NCBI GenBank assembly: GCA_022984795.1
Contig: JALIHJ010000025.1
Location: 186,001 to 250,000, forward strand
Source of the DNA: Fabrea salina
Lineage: Eukaryota; Ciliophora; Heterotrichea; Heterotrichida; Fabreidae
DNA: 64,000 nt
Direction: 5' to 3'
A program made the translations under genes and the position numbers. Under the pieces are notes generated by a model, which was not told where the DNA came from, made no database searches, and saw only the letters and a program-made list of their open reading frames with translations. This document shows positions 35,873 to 45,151 of the stretch, in pieces (position 1 is the first letter of the stretch; each line of letters begins with the position of its first letter).

Positions 35873-37288
35873 TTACTTACGGCCGTCATACACTGTTTCA
35901 AAGTTGCTTTCAGAAAGAACCCCTTCGAAGTCCCCGTCGTACATAAGAGTGTACTCTAAGTCCACTATGCTTTGGATGAACTTAGTGTTGAGTTCCCTTT
36001 TTAAAGCGTTCTTCTCAGTGATGCAGGGCGTTAAGTTCAGTTCTAAGTACCACAAGTGCAGATCTGAGTCTAGTATAAAGTCCAGTCCGAAGTACTCAAA
36101 CACTCCTGGGTGCTTCAGCAAGTTCTTCATGTTCATCATAACTAAGTGGTACATGGTTTGCTTCATTTGGGGTTTTAGTTGGTTTTGTACCCAGCCTTTA
36201 GGCACGTACCCGTTGCTCTCCATGTACTCTTGGAACTTTTCGAAGCTCCAGCCTTGGTCCACCAATGCTTCTTCCCACTCTTCTTGAGAAGCCCCGCTCG
36301 ACTCTAAGTACCCCTCAGCTACTTCTAGGTTTGTTAAGTGCTTAGAAATGTTGCTGGACTTGTGGTCGTAGTCGTCCAAACTGATCCTTACAAAGCCGTC
36401 GTGGTAAAGTATTATCAGTGGGTCCAAGTTAGCTATTAACATGTAAACCCTGAAGTCGAACTTTTTGTTGTTTATCAGGAAGGGCGAGCTTATGTAAGTT
36501 TGAGCTAAGAACCCTGCTGCTTCGTAGCACTTGTTCCCGTTGTCAAATTCTTTCAGTGCAATTTTGGCGTTTTCTAAGTCAATAAGAGTAATTCCTTCTC
36601 CGTTGTGGCTGTAACGGCTCTTCTTGACTACGTATTTGACGCCTTCAAAGGTTTCCTGAACATCTTTTTGAAGAACGCTGAAAAAGTCTTTGCACTGGGT
36701 TAGGTCAGACAAGTCCCAACTTTTGGGCATCACTTCCCAAGCTTTGAATTCTTGGTTGTGTTTTTGGTACTCAATGAAGTTGTTAATAGTTGTGTCTTTG
36801 AAACTCAAGTAAATGTTCCCAGGAATGTGGTTGTACCTTTGCCCTTGGCACAAAAAGTGCTCCCCGATTCTGTGGTACTTGTGCCAAACCACTTCGTGGT
36901 GGAAGAAAATACTTATATTGGCAGGAAGTTGCTCATAAGGGTGCAGTTTGGGATGCATCCGTGTGAAGTGCTCTAGTAAAACTAAGTTGGTGTAGTTCTT
37001 AAGCACTTTGTGCGGAAAGGACTTGTGGCTAAAGTCTGAAAAAACTACTTTTTCTAAAGGAATTCCTTTTTGGCTGAGTTTCAAAGGGTTAGAGACTTGG
37101 TAGTTTTTAACTAGTTCGCAGTAATCATTTTGGTTAATTATGTTTTGGTGGGACCTGTTGAGACGCAAAGACTCCAGGTACTCCTTCCAGGGCTCACCGT
37201 CTTCCCAGTGCTCGCTAAAAGCTTTTATGGTCCCTAAAATCAAGTAGTTGAAGATCATCAAAAAGATAAAGTTATACTTAAGTCTCAT
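35873..37288 (-). CDS. Tubulin-tyrosine-ligase-like (TTL) protein with N-terminal hydrophobic segment
   Basis: Predicted 471 residues. Residues 6-20 (NFIFLMIFNYLILGTIKAF) are strongly hydrophobic, so it may enter the secretory pathway, which is odd for a TTL enzyme. The TTL ATP-grasp core is present: YVVKKSRYSHNGEGITL, FDFRVYMLIANLDPLIILYHDG and a LWYLELNLTPCI end. TTL-like enzymes add amino acids to proteins, mainly tubulin. The ATG overlaps the stop of the SLX4-like gene as ATGA. Confidence 0.78.
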   Translation of the reverse strand: MRLKYNFIFLMIFNYLILGTIKAFSEHWEDGEPWKEYLESLRLNRSHQNIINQNDYCELVKNYQVSNPLKLSQKGIPLEKVVFSDFSHKSFPHKVLKNYTNLVLLEHFTRMHPKLHPYEQLPANISIFFHHEVVWHKYHRIGEHFLCQGQRYNHIPGNIYLSFKDTTINNFIEYQKHNQEFKAWEVMPKSWDLSDLTQCKDFFSVLQKDVQETFEGVKYVVKKSRYSHNGEGITLIDLENAKIALKEFDNGNKCYEAAGFLAQTYISSPFLINNKKFDFRVYMLIANLDPLIILYHDGFVRISLDDYDHKSSNISKHLTNLEVAEGYLESSGASQEEWEEALVDQGWSFEKFQEYMESNGYVPKGWVQNQLKPQMKQTMYHLVMMNMKNLLKHPGVFEYFGLDFILDSDLHLWYLELNLTPCITEKNALKRELNTKFIQSIVDLEYTLMYDGDFEGVLSESNFETVYDGRK

Positions 37289-37668
37289 TTATATAACTCA
37301 CTTTCAAGGAACTTGGGAAAAATTCCTTTTGTGAGGAAAAGCCAGGTTTGCTTCAGCACTTCTCTGGAAGTTAGGGTGTTTAAGTTCTGCTTGAACCCCC
37401 ACTTGTCTAGTTCTGTCTTGAGTCCGACAGAGTCCATTTGGTCGTAGTCAGGCATGTCTATTGGGTAATGCTTTACCTCCACTGGAATATGCTTCTTTAT
37501 CACTATTTGAGTTGGAGCTTCTTCAGGCAAAAACACCGCTTCAGGATAATCGTCAGGCTCAAGTTGGGCCGAAAGTTGTTCTAAGTCCAAACACGCATTT
37601 AAGTGGTGCACTTTTTTTATTTCTGTAAGTTCTTGCAAGTTGGCGCCACACACAAAACACCAATTCAT
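37285..37668 (-). CDS. Minimal SLX4-like protein (UBZ4-type finger plus SLX1-binding domain)
   Basis: Predicted 127 residues. Residues 4-26 form a C4-x2-C7 ... H22-x3-C26 finger of UBZ4 type. The C-terminal part, MPDYDQMDSVGLKTELDKWG with LKQTWLFL, matches the conserved Slx4 C-terminal domain that binds the Slx1 nuclease. The usual family protein is several hundred residues longer, and no BTB, SAP or MUS81-binding parts are visible. It could be a reduced scaffold for structure-specific DNA cleavage. The TGA stop overlaps the TTL-like ATG. Confidence 0.65.
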   Translation of the reverse strand: MNWCFVCGANLQELTEIKKVHHLNACLDLEQLSAQLEPDDYPEAVFLPEEAPTQIVIKKHIPVEVKHYPIDMPDYDQMDSVGLKTELDKWGFKQNLNTLTSREVLKQTWLFLTKGIFPKFLESELYK

Positions 37669-37743
37669 TATTATTCAGAGTAGAGTTTTGTGTAGTTTGG
37701 GGCAATTTTAATTTCAGAATAAACTGGTGAATGAATTATAAAT

Positions 37744-40700
37744 ATGGAAGGCGTTTCTGCTTTGCTTTTGGCTTTTTTAGGAATAGTTTCTGGGCTTCCT
37801 AATTGCGACTACAAATGCTCTAACTGCGATGAGTTAAACTGGATCTGTAATTCTGATTCCTGTGTCTCTGAATCTGTGCTTGTAGGAGGAGTGTGCTTGA
37901 ATGCCTGTCCAAATGGGTTTTTTGATCTTATTTGCTCTGTGACTACTGGAGCAGAATATCAACTGAAATTCGACGGATTTCCAGATTCTTTTCCTTTTCA
38001 CTATAGCGGGTCTAATCCAAATACTTCCTATCCCTTCAATTCAGGAACAACTGAAGATGTGTTGCCCATCAAAGGCAGAGGAGTCTACTTCACTGATCAA
38101 AGGTACTTGGAGAGTGTCGATTACTATATATTCTATTCCTTCACTGTAAGTGTTTGGGTCAAAATTGACTCAGGGAACTTCCTTGAGAAAGGTCAGAAAC
38201 TAAATATGAGCCAAGCAAGTGCCAGCATCGAGGTAGAGGATATAGAAGGGACTACCAGTACAGCTAGTTTTAGTTATTCACTTAATGGATGGCAACACTT
38301 AGCCATTGCTTGTAGTTTCCAGAACCCAACAGGCTCAGATATTAAGTTGTTCATTGATCATTCTCAAGCTGATTCTGTAACAGTTCAGAGTAAACTATTT
38401 AGAGATGAGGTGTCACGCAACCAAATAGGAGGACTCAATGGTTCAGGGTTCATCTATATGTTCAAAATACTTCAAGAGTACTCAGAAGACTTTTCTTCAG
38501 AAACCCAAGCTGCTCTGTGCACTAACTGTTTGAGTGAGTGTAGTTATACTCAGTTTGTGGATTCAAACGGTAACTGCCAAGATTGCAAAGCTGAGTGTAC
38601 TGAAGGCTGTGTAAGAGCAGAGGACTGTAATCCTTGTTCTGATTTATGCAATGGATGCACTGGTTTTGAGGATACTGATTGCACTTCTTGTGCTCTTGGT
38701 GCCTATAGCGAACCTGCTTGCAAACCGTGTTACTCAGGTTGTAGTCAGTGCTCTTCTTCTGAGTATTACCAATGCTCAGCTTGTGTCTCAGGCAGTTACC
38801 TACTCTACTCCATGATGTGTGTTTCGCCTTGTCCTACTGAATATGACAACCCATCAACTACTTGTGACCTTTCTACTGAACTAGTGGTGGACTTGCAGTT
38901 CTACGACCAAATCAAAGGAGACTTAGACGGGTTCAGCTACGGCACTAACTCCAACTTCTACCCTGACCTAGACCCCAACGATCCCTGGCCAGCCAAAGAC
39001 AGGGGCTACTACTTCCACACTGCTGCTTATGCCCAGAAATCACTCCACATTGCTCCTAAGTTCACTGTACTGGGATGGCTCAAGCTCACTTCTGACTCAG
39101 GCACATTCATCTACAAGGGAGACAACTCAGCTGACCACAAACTCCACATTACTTTCAGTGGAGGAAGCATTTCAGTGGACCTGACTACTGTAGACGAAGT
39201 GGTTTCTGGGTCTGGGTCAACCGACCTGAAGGACTCTTGGAAGTACTTTGCAGTGAGTTCAGACATACTGGGAACTGGAGAAACCAAGCTCACAGTCACC
39301 ATAGACTCCACTACTGAGTTCACTACTCAGTCCTCTGTAGCTACTTTCTTCAGTGACGACTCTACTCATAGACTAACAATAGGAAGCAGTAGTTCCTCTT
39401 TTGAGGGGTTTTTGTGGAGTTTAAAGGTGTTCCAGGCACCTGACAAAACAGCTACCGACCCCTTCTCAGGCTCGAGGAGTGACTGCCCTATTGAACAGTT
39501 TCCAGACTCAGGAGGGTGTTCTAGTTGTGTGGGATGTTCAGAAGGGTGTGTGAGGGCAGAGCGCTGTAACTTGTGCCAGGATGAACTGTGCCATAGGTGT
39601 GATACCTTTGGGACTGGATGCAGCGAATGCAAACCTAACGCTGATGATTCCTCTGGAACTTGCCAATGTGATGTAGGCTATTTCAAGGTTTTGGATGAGT
39701 GTGCTGAGTGCACCACCAACTGCGACACTTGTACTTCATCTAAGTTCCACGATTGCACTGACTGCAGTTCTGGCTACTCACTCATTCAAGGAGTGTGTCA
39801 AGACTTCTGTCCCACAGGCTATTCAGATTCCTCAGGAGCATGTACAACTTCAGATGACTTTGTGTTCCACCTACAACCTCATGCTATCCTTGACACTGTC
39901 ACTGACACTCAGTCATCCATTCCAGTACTCACAGGAGACGACAACAGTTTCTACCCCTCTCCTGGTGCTCATGACCCCATTCCTGCCAAGGACAGAGGTT
40001 ACTACTTCGACGGCTCAGTTTACATGCAACTCCCACCCTACAACTCAGTCACTACACCACTGCTGACTCTAGCTCCTGAGTTCACAGTAGCGATGTGGAT
40101 AAACCCTTCAGCACCAGGCGGAACTCTTCTGTCCAAACAAAGCAACTCCTTCACAAACCACCTAAGGATCTACCTAGACACCCTCACTCCCAAAGCTGAC
40201 ATCATGCTGGTGCAGGACGACTCTACTGACTTAGGACAACACCAAGCAACTGGCAGTGTTCTGACTCAAGACTCCTGGAGCTTCATCAGTGTCCAAACTC
40301 GTGTAGAAAATAATCACTGCAATATCAAGATCTTTTCTAACTCTGCACTCCAAGACAACACTGACCTAGCCCAGGGTTGGTTCAAAGACCTAAAAGACTC
40401 CTTCGTCTTCAAAATAGGAGCCCAAAACTCAGATGCATTAACAACCACCAACTACTTCACTGGGTTTGTGTGGGAAGTTAAAGTGTTCAACTCAGAAAAG
40501 GACTCAAGCACCCTGCTATCTACTACTTGCTCTGGCTGTAGTGAGTGTCCTCTGTCAGGGGACTGCTTGCCCAACTGTGGAATAGACAGTTACTGGGATG
40601 GATCTAGCTGTGTGGTCTGTGAGAGTGCTTGCAGTTCCAAGGGTTGTGTGCGCAATGACATTCAGTGTAACTTGTGTGAAGATCAACAGTGTTGGAAGTG

Positions 40701-43700
40701 TTCTGACTATACTGGAAGTTGCAGTGAGTGCATTACACATGCTTCGACTCTTTCAGACTGTGAGTGTGACTCAACCTTTTACTGGAATGGCTCAACTGAG
40801 ACCTGTGATTCCTGCACAGCTAACTGCGACGCTTGCACTTCATCTGAGTTCCACGATTGCACTGACTGCAGTTCTGGCTACTTACTGACTCAAGGAGTGT
40901 GTCAAGACTTCTGCCCCACAGGCTACTCAGATTCCTCAGGAACATGCACAACTTCAGATGACTTTGTGTTCCACCTACAGCCTCATGCTATCCTTGACAC
41001 TGTCATCGACACTCAGTCATCCATTCCAGTACTCACAGGAGACGATAACAGTTTCTACCCCTCTCCTGGTGTCCATGACCCCATTCCTGCCAAGGACAGA
41101 GGTTACTACTTCGACGGCTCAGTTTACATGCAACTCCCACCCTACAACTCAGTAACTACACCATTACTCACTCTAGCTCCTGAGTTCACAGTAACGATGT
41201 GGATAAGACCTACTGCAGACTCTGGAACTCTTATAACCAAACAAAGAGACTCTCCAGGAGTAGACACCAAGTTCAAAGTCTCACTCAACTCCAAACAACC
41301 CCAACTAGACCTAGACGTAACCTCAACTCCTCACTCCTCCACTAACTCAGTAGAGGAAGGCTGGAACTTTGTGGTAGTTGGAGTGCACTTAGACTCGTCA
41401 GTGCCTGAGTTCAGAGTCTCTGCTTACCTAAACAATACTCAAGTGATTTCTAGCAGCTTAGGAAGTGAATGGCTAGTGGATTCAGAGAACTCTTACTTGT
41501 TTTCAATAGGAGCTGAACATTCGGACCAAACCACTTTCGGCAACTTCTACACTGGGTTTATCTGGGAAGTGAGGATCTATAACTCACAAAAAAATATTTC
41601 TAGTTTATTGGAGTCCTCCAACTGTGACTTCTGCAGTTTCTGTCCTATAGACAACCAGGAACAGTGTTTACCCAACTGCCCAATAACAAACTTCTGGAAC
41701 GGAAGTGAGTGTGTGGAATGTGACTCTGATTGCACAAGTGGATGCTCGAGACAACATACTTGCAACTTGTGTGTGAACTCATTATGTACAAGTTGCAGCA
41801 GCTTTGAAACAGGGAACTGTACCCAATGTAAAGCCAACGCCTCCGGAAACCCTTGCTTATGTGACCCAGGCTACGGCTTAGACAGGCTCAACCTAACTTG
41901 CATTGAGTGTGGTCCTTCAAATGGTGGCGAAGTGATAGACAACAAGTGCTATTGTTCAGACGGCTACTTCAACAGGAACTCAACTGGATTAGACTGTCAA
42001 CCATGCTCTCTAGAATGCCTGCAGTGCTCTCCTTTGGACCTAGACTGCATAGACTGCCAAGTAAAGCACTCACTCATAGACTCTTCTGGGGACTGCGTGT
42101 GTCCACTGCATTCCAGTCCTTCAAACCAAGAGTGCGTATGCGACCAAAGCTACTTCCTGGACCAAACAGTTCCTGAATGCAATGAATGCCACTCCTCCTG
42201 CAAAACGTGCTCAGGCCCAGAACCCACTGACTGTCTTTCATGCGAAAGTTCTTACTTACACGAAGACGGAACCTGTGGGCCATGCCCTGAAGGAACATAC
42301 TTAGAAGGAACTGAGTGTATAGACTGTCCAGAACTATGCCAAACCTGCACAAGCCAAGAAGAGTGCATAACCTGTGTAGAAGACGCCTTTATTCCTAAGT
42401 CCAACAAAACCTGTTCTTGCATTGAAGGCTTCAAACAAAACACCACTTTCTGCGAAATAGACTACTTCTACCACTCAATAACCGTAGAAGAAGACAACGA
42501 TGTGTTCATAAAGTTCACTTCTCCAGCTGAAGGCACTTTGAGTACTTCTGACATTTCACTGAGTCTGCTAAACACAAGCATCATCTACGAGTACGCTATG
42601 GAAAAGCAGACCTCAAGCAGGTACTTGATTACTTTTAAGTTCGAAACTTACGTTAGAAAAGGCGAGCTCTTTTACTTAGAGTTCCTCAACAGTTCTTCAA
42701 TCAGAAGCTTTTCCAGGCAGTACCTTTACAACCAAACACTTGAAGGAATACTTAACGAACACGTGCCCTCCCAAAAAGGACTCCAAGAAGGAGCTAAAAT
42801 AGGCGAAGCTGCAGGCACTGTTATAATAAGCACAGGCCTTGCTTCAGGAGTAGTCAACCCCAACCCAGCAGGTTTATGGGCAATCATCAACACTGTGCAG
42901 ATTCTAAGTTTCATTCCACTGTCTAGCATTCCTTTGAGTCCTACGCTCAGAGGGTTCTTTACTAGTTTGAGTGACATTGGATTCATTCCTAACTTTGCTG
43001 AGTACTTAATAGACAAAAACACCACCATCAACAAGCACCAAAGGTCCTATAACTACGGCATTGAGTCAAAACTATTTTTGTACAACGCAGGGGAGTCACT
43101 TTCTGCTCTTGGAATTGTTTTGGTGTTCTGGCCTGTTTTATGGGGACTTTCTAAGATCAAAAACAGAAAGTTCCACAAAAAGATATCAGCAATGCTCAAT
43201 GAGTACAGGTACGGAGTCATCATTCGCTTTTGGATTCAAGGCTGCTTAGAGGTATGCTTAGCCTGCATGGTCCAGCTTTATGGCTTGCCTAGCTTAACAG
43301 TGATTGAACTAGTTAACTTCGGTATTGCAGTACTTTTTGCGCTGGCAATGATAGTTTCTCCTATACTGATCGTCAAATTCACTCTGAAACGCACCAGAGA
43401 AATAGCTCTTCTCACAGAAAAATCTGCTTTCTACAAGATTTGGGGTTCTTTCTTTTACGAGTTCAAGTATGACGATGACTCTTTAGCCAAGCACTACTAC
43501 AGCATCTTCATTGTGAAAAGAGTTCTGTTCACTGCCAACATGATGTTCCTAGGAGCCTACCCCATTCCCCAGTTAGTTATCAATGGCCTTTTGATGTTTG
43601 GGTTTTCTATCTTCATGCTGGTAGTTAAGCCTTACGCAGACCCCATACTTCAGTTCGTCAGCACTTTTACAGAGTTCGGAATCTCGTTTATATTCTGCGG

Positions 43701-43974
43701 AACCTCTTACTTTTTGTTCGAAGACAAACCTTATATTGAAGAAGTTGATAATGCTATTTTCTACTTGACTCTAGTCATCATGGGGGCTCAGACTCTGGCC
43801 TCTGTGATTATTTTCTTCAGAAACTTAGTTCAGATGATTAAAGCTGCAAAAGAAAGAAAAGCCAAGAATGTTGATCTTTCTGGCCCAGGAAACTCAACTA
43901 ATGTTGCTCGTGAACAAGATCCCAACAGACCAGACCCTCACACTTTCTTTGAAAAGAGGAAAAAAGAACTTTAA
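37744..43974 (+). CDS. Giant cysteine-rich, LamG-like, multi-membrane-span surface protein
   Basis: Predicted 2,076 residues. A signal peptide (LLLAFLGIVSG) is followed by four jelly-roll units of the LamG/concanavalin type at about residues 71-240, 379-560, 705-890 and 1073-1250. Each ends in a PAKDRGYYF-type strand and has a FTVxxW segment. Furin-like CxxC repeats separate them and continue to about 1560. A beta-rich region follows, then about eight hydrophobic segments between about 1708 and 2035. The C-terminal half is paralogous to the gene at 16060-19896. A 385-bp DNA duplication covers parts of units 3 and 4. Confidence 0.85.
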   Translation: MEGVSALLLAFLGIVSGLPNCDYKCSNCDELNWICNSDSCVSESVLVGGVCLNACPNGFFDLICSVTTGAEYQLKFDGFPDSFPFHYSGSNPNTSYPFNSGTTEDVLPIKGRGVYFTDQRYLESVDYYIFYSFTVSVWVKIDSGNFLEKGQKLNMSQASASIEVEDIEGTTSTASFSYSLNGWQHLAIACSFQNPTGSDIKLFIDHSQADSVTVQSKLFRDEVSRNQIGGLNGSGFIYMFKILQEYSEDFSSETQAALCTNCLSECSYTQFVDSNGNCQDCKAECTEGCVRAEDCNPCSDLCNGCTGFEDTDCTSCALGAYSEPACKPCYSGCSQCSSSEYYQCSACVSGSYLLYSMMCVSPCPTEYDNPSTTCDLSTELVVDLQFYDQIKGDLDGFSYGTNSNFYPDLDPNDPWPAKDRGYYFHTAAYAQKSLHIAPKFTVLGWLKLTSDSGTFIYKGDNSADHKLHITFSGGSISVDLTTVDEVVSGSGSTDLKDSWKYFAVSSDILGTGETKLTVTIDSTTEFTTQSSVATFFSDDSTHRLTIGSSSSSFEGFLWSLKVFQAPDKTATDPFSGSRSDCPIEQFPDSGGCSSCVGCSEGCVRAERCNLCQDELCHRCDTFGTGCSECKPNADDSSGTCQCDVGYFKVLDECAECTTNCDTCTSSKFHDCTDCSSGYSLIQGVCQDFCPTGYSDSSGACTTSDDFVFHLQPHAILDTVTDTQSSIPVLTGDDNSFYPSPGAHDPIPAKDRGYYFDGSVYMQLPPYNSVTTPLLTLAPEFTVAMWINPSAPGGTLLSKQSNSFTNHLRIYLDTLTPKADIMLVQDDSTDLGQHQATGSVLTQDSWSFISVQTRVENNHCNIKIFSNSALQDNTDLAQGWFKDLKDSFVFKIGAQNSDALTTTNYFTGFVWEVKVFNSEKDSSTLLSTTCSGCSECPLSGDCLPNCGIDSYWDGSSCVVCESACSSKGCVRNDIQCNLCEDQQCWKCSDYTGSCSECITHASTLSDCECDSTFYWNGSTETCDSCTANCDACTSSEFHDCTDCSSGYLLTQGVCQDFCPTGYSDSSGTCTTSDDFVFHLQPHAILDTVIDTQSSIPVLTGDDNSFYPSPGVHDPIPAKDRGYYFDGSVYMQLPPYNSVTTPLLTLAPEFTVTMWIRPTADSGTLITKQRDSPGVDTKFKVSLNSKQPQLDLDVTSTPHSSTNSVEEGWNFVVVGVHLDSSVPEFRVSAYLNNTQVISSSLGSEWLVDSENSYLFSIGAEHSDQTTFGNFYTGFIWEVRIYNSQKNISSLLESSNCDFCSFCPIDNQEQCLPNCPITNFWNGSECVECDSDCTSGCSRQHTCNLCVNSLCTSCSSFETGNCTQCKANASGNPCLCDPGYGLDRLNLTCIECGPSNGGEVIDNKCYCSDGYFNRNSTGLDCQPCSLECLQCSPLDLDCIDCQVKHSLIDSSGDCVCPLHSSPSNQECVCDQSYFLDQTVPECNECHSSCKTCSGPEPTDCLSCESSYLHEDGTCGPCPEGTYLEGTECIDCPELCQTCTSQEECITCVEDAFIPKSNKTCSCIEGFKQNTTFCEIDYFYHSITVEEDNDVFIKFTSPAEGTLSTSDISLSLLNTSIIYEYAMEKQTSSRYLITFKFETYVRKGELFYLEFLNSSSIRSFSRQYLYNQTLEGILNEHVPSQKGLQEGAKIGEAAGTVIISTGLASGVVNPNPAGLWAIINTVQILSFIPLSSIPLSPTLRGFFTSLSDIGFIPNFAEYLIDKNTTINKHQRSYNYGIESKLFLYNAGESLSALGIVLVFWPVLWGLSKIKNRKFHKKISAMLNEYRYGVIIRFWIQGCLEVCLACMVQLYGLPSLTVIELVNFGIAVLFALAMIVSPILIVKFTLKRTREIALLTEKSAFYKIWGSFFYEFKYDDDSLAKHYYSIFIVKRVLFTANMMFLGAYPIPQLVINGLLMFGFSIFMLVVKPYADPILQFVSTFTEFGISFIFCGTSYFLFEDKPYIEEVDNAIFYLTLVIMGAQTLASVIIFFRNLVQMIKAAKERKAKNVDLSGPGNSTNVAREQDPNRPDPHTFFEKRKKEL
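39718..41206 (+). repeat. Two near-identical 385-bp segments, 1,104-bp offset
   Basis: 39718-40102 and 40822-41206 differ at only a few positions and encode the end of a furin-like unit plus the first half of LamG-like units 3 and 4. The offset of exactly 368 codons and sharp ends indicate recent unequal exchange or gene conversion. Confidence 0.85.
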
Positions 43975-44717
43975 GTTAACTAACCAAATAAGTCTTCAGG
44001 AATTACCATTTGGCTTGTTCAGAGTCTGTGGTTGTTTAGTGACTCCAGAGTAGCAGAAACCTCGGGACAACAACTAATAATGGCACAAAGGTTTACCTCT
44101 TTGACTCTTCCTTCGACTTCATAAACAGGAAGTAATGCCTAAGGTTCAAAAACACTGCACCTGGCTCCTGAGTTCACCAGAGACAGAAACTTGTTTTAGA
44201 GGACTCAGCTTTGGACGATACAGTGTTTTTCATGAACTTGACTACAACGAATCAAACTTCCAGAACAAGCGTATAGCCACATTTTAGTTTTCTGAGTACT
44301 AGAAACCAAACTTTCACCTTCCCGGGGGCCAGCACTTTTCATTAGTTTTAATATACTCAAATTAAGTATTGCTGGACTCATTCTAAATAGCTTCTGGTCA
44401 TAATTAACCAAATACTTCCAAAATAATATCAATACAAGCTTAGAGTAGAGAACTTTAACAGGCGTTAACTACCAGAAACATTTCTGATTGCAATTAATCC
44501 AACTATTCTGCAAGCCCTGAAACTATTTCCATTCAGTTTCTTTATGCGAAAAGACTTCTCATTTAAGTGCGCATTAAGATATATACTTAAAACTTGACCC
44601 CGATAAACCCAAATAATTTAAAAACTAGGTTTGATTTCTACAAATGAATTGTTTTTTTGTCAATGAAACTTTTTCCGGTTATAAAAGCTGGACTTAAGAT
44701 TCAATAAATATAAGAAA
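43975..44717. other. 743-bp non-coding gap with possible decayed coding remnant
   Basis: This is by far the longest non-coding stretch. From about 44077 to 44275 on the plus strand, pieces in two frames read like protein (for example KVYLFDSSFDFINRK and EDSALDDTVFFMN) but are broken by stops. That composition suggests an old gene fragment, weakly. The rest (44340-44717) is AT-rich with no ORF, tRNA or snoRNA pattern that I can see. The end may hold promoter sequence for the Myb gene (GTTATAAAAG at 44679-44688). Confidence 0.35.
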
Positions 44718-45053
44718 ATGAACGACTCTAAAGAGAGACAAGGCAGGTGGACTTCAGAAGAACGCAAAAGGTTCGCAGAGGCCTTGAAAGAGTACGGAAA
44801 AGACTGGAAGAAAATACAAGAAGCAGTTGGAACAAGAACAGTGGTCCAAGTGCGCTCCCATGCCCAGAAGTACCTCATTAAAGTTGAAAAAACTCTAAGA
44901 CACAGAACTAAAGACTACCAGAATTACCAGGAAAAATCACTACAGGAGATCAGGTCTTCTGAAGGAGATTACTATAGGTCCTTAGCTAATTTCCAGTACG
45001 AATGTTTCAAAAGATTAATGGCTGAGTCCAAATTCAGACAACTAAAAGCCTGA
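44718..45053 (+). CDS. SHAQKY-type single Myb domain protein
   Basis: Predicted 111 residues. One Myb repeat (about 9-55) has the regular tryptophans ([11 protein letters not shown], then DWKKIQEAV) and ends in [11 protein letters not shown], the SHAQKY signature of a DNA-binding family best known in plants and also in protists. A charged helical tail follows. It is probably a nuclear transcription regulator. It sits behind the window's longest intergenic region, suggesting its own regulatory DNA. Confidence 0.85.
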   Translation: MNDSKERQGRWTSEERKRFAEALKEYGKDWKKIQEAVGTRTVVQVRSHAQKYLIKVEKTLRHRTKDYQNYQEKSLQEIRSSEGDYYRSLANFQYECFKRLMAESKFRQLKA

Positions 45054-45151
45054 ATCTAAAACTTAAACTAATATATCTATTCATCTGAGTTACATTTGCA
45101 TTATAGAGGGAGTAGTTACTAGAGCCATAATTAAGTTATAAGTATGCTTAA

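Noticed and set aside
44205-44432. 75-codon minus-strand ORF in the large gap
   Set aside because: No hydrophobic or domain pattern and a composition like random sequence.
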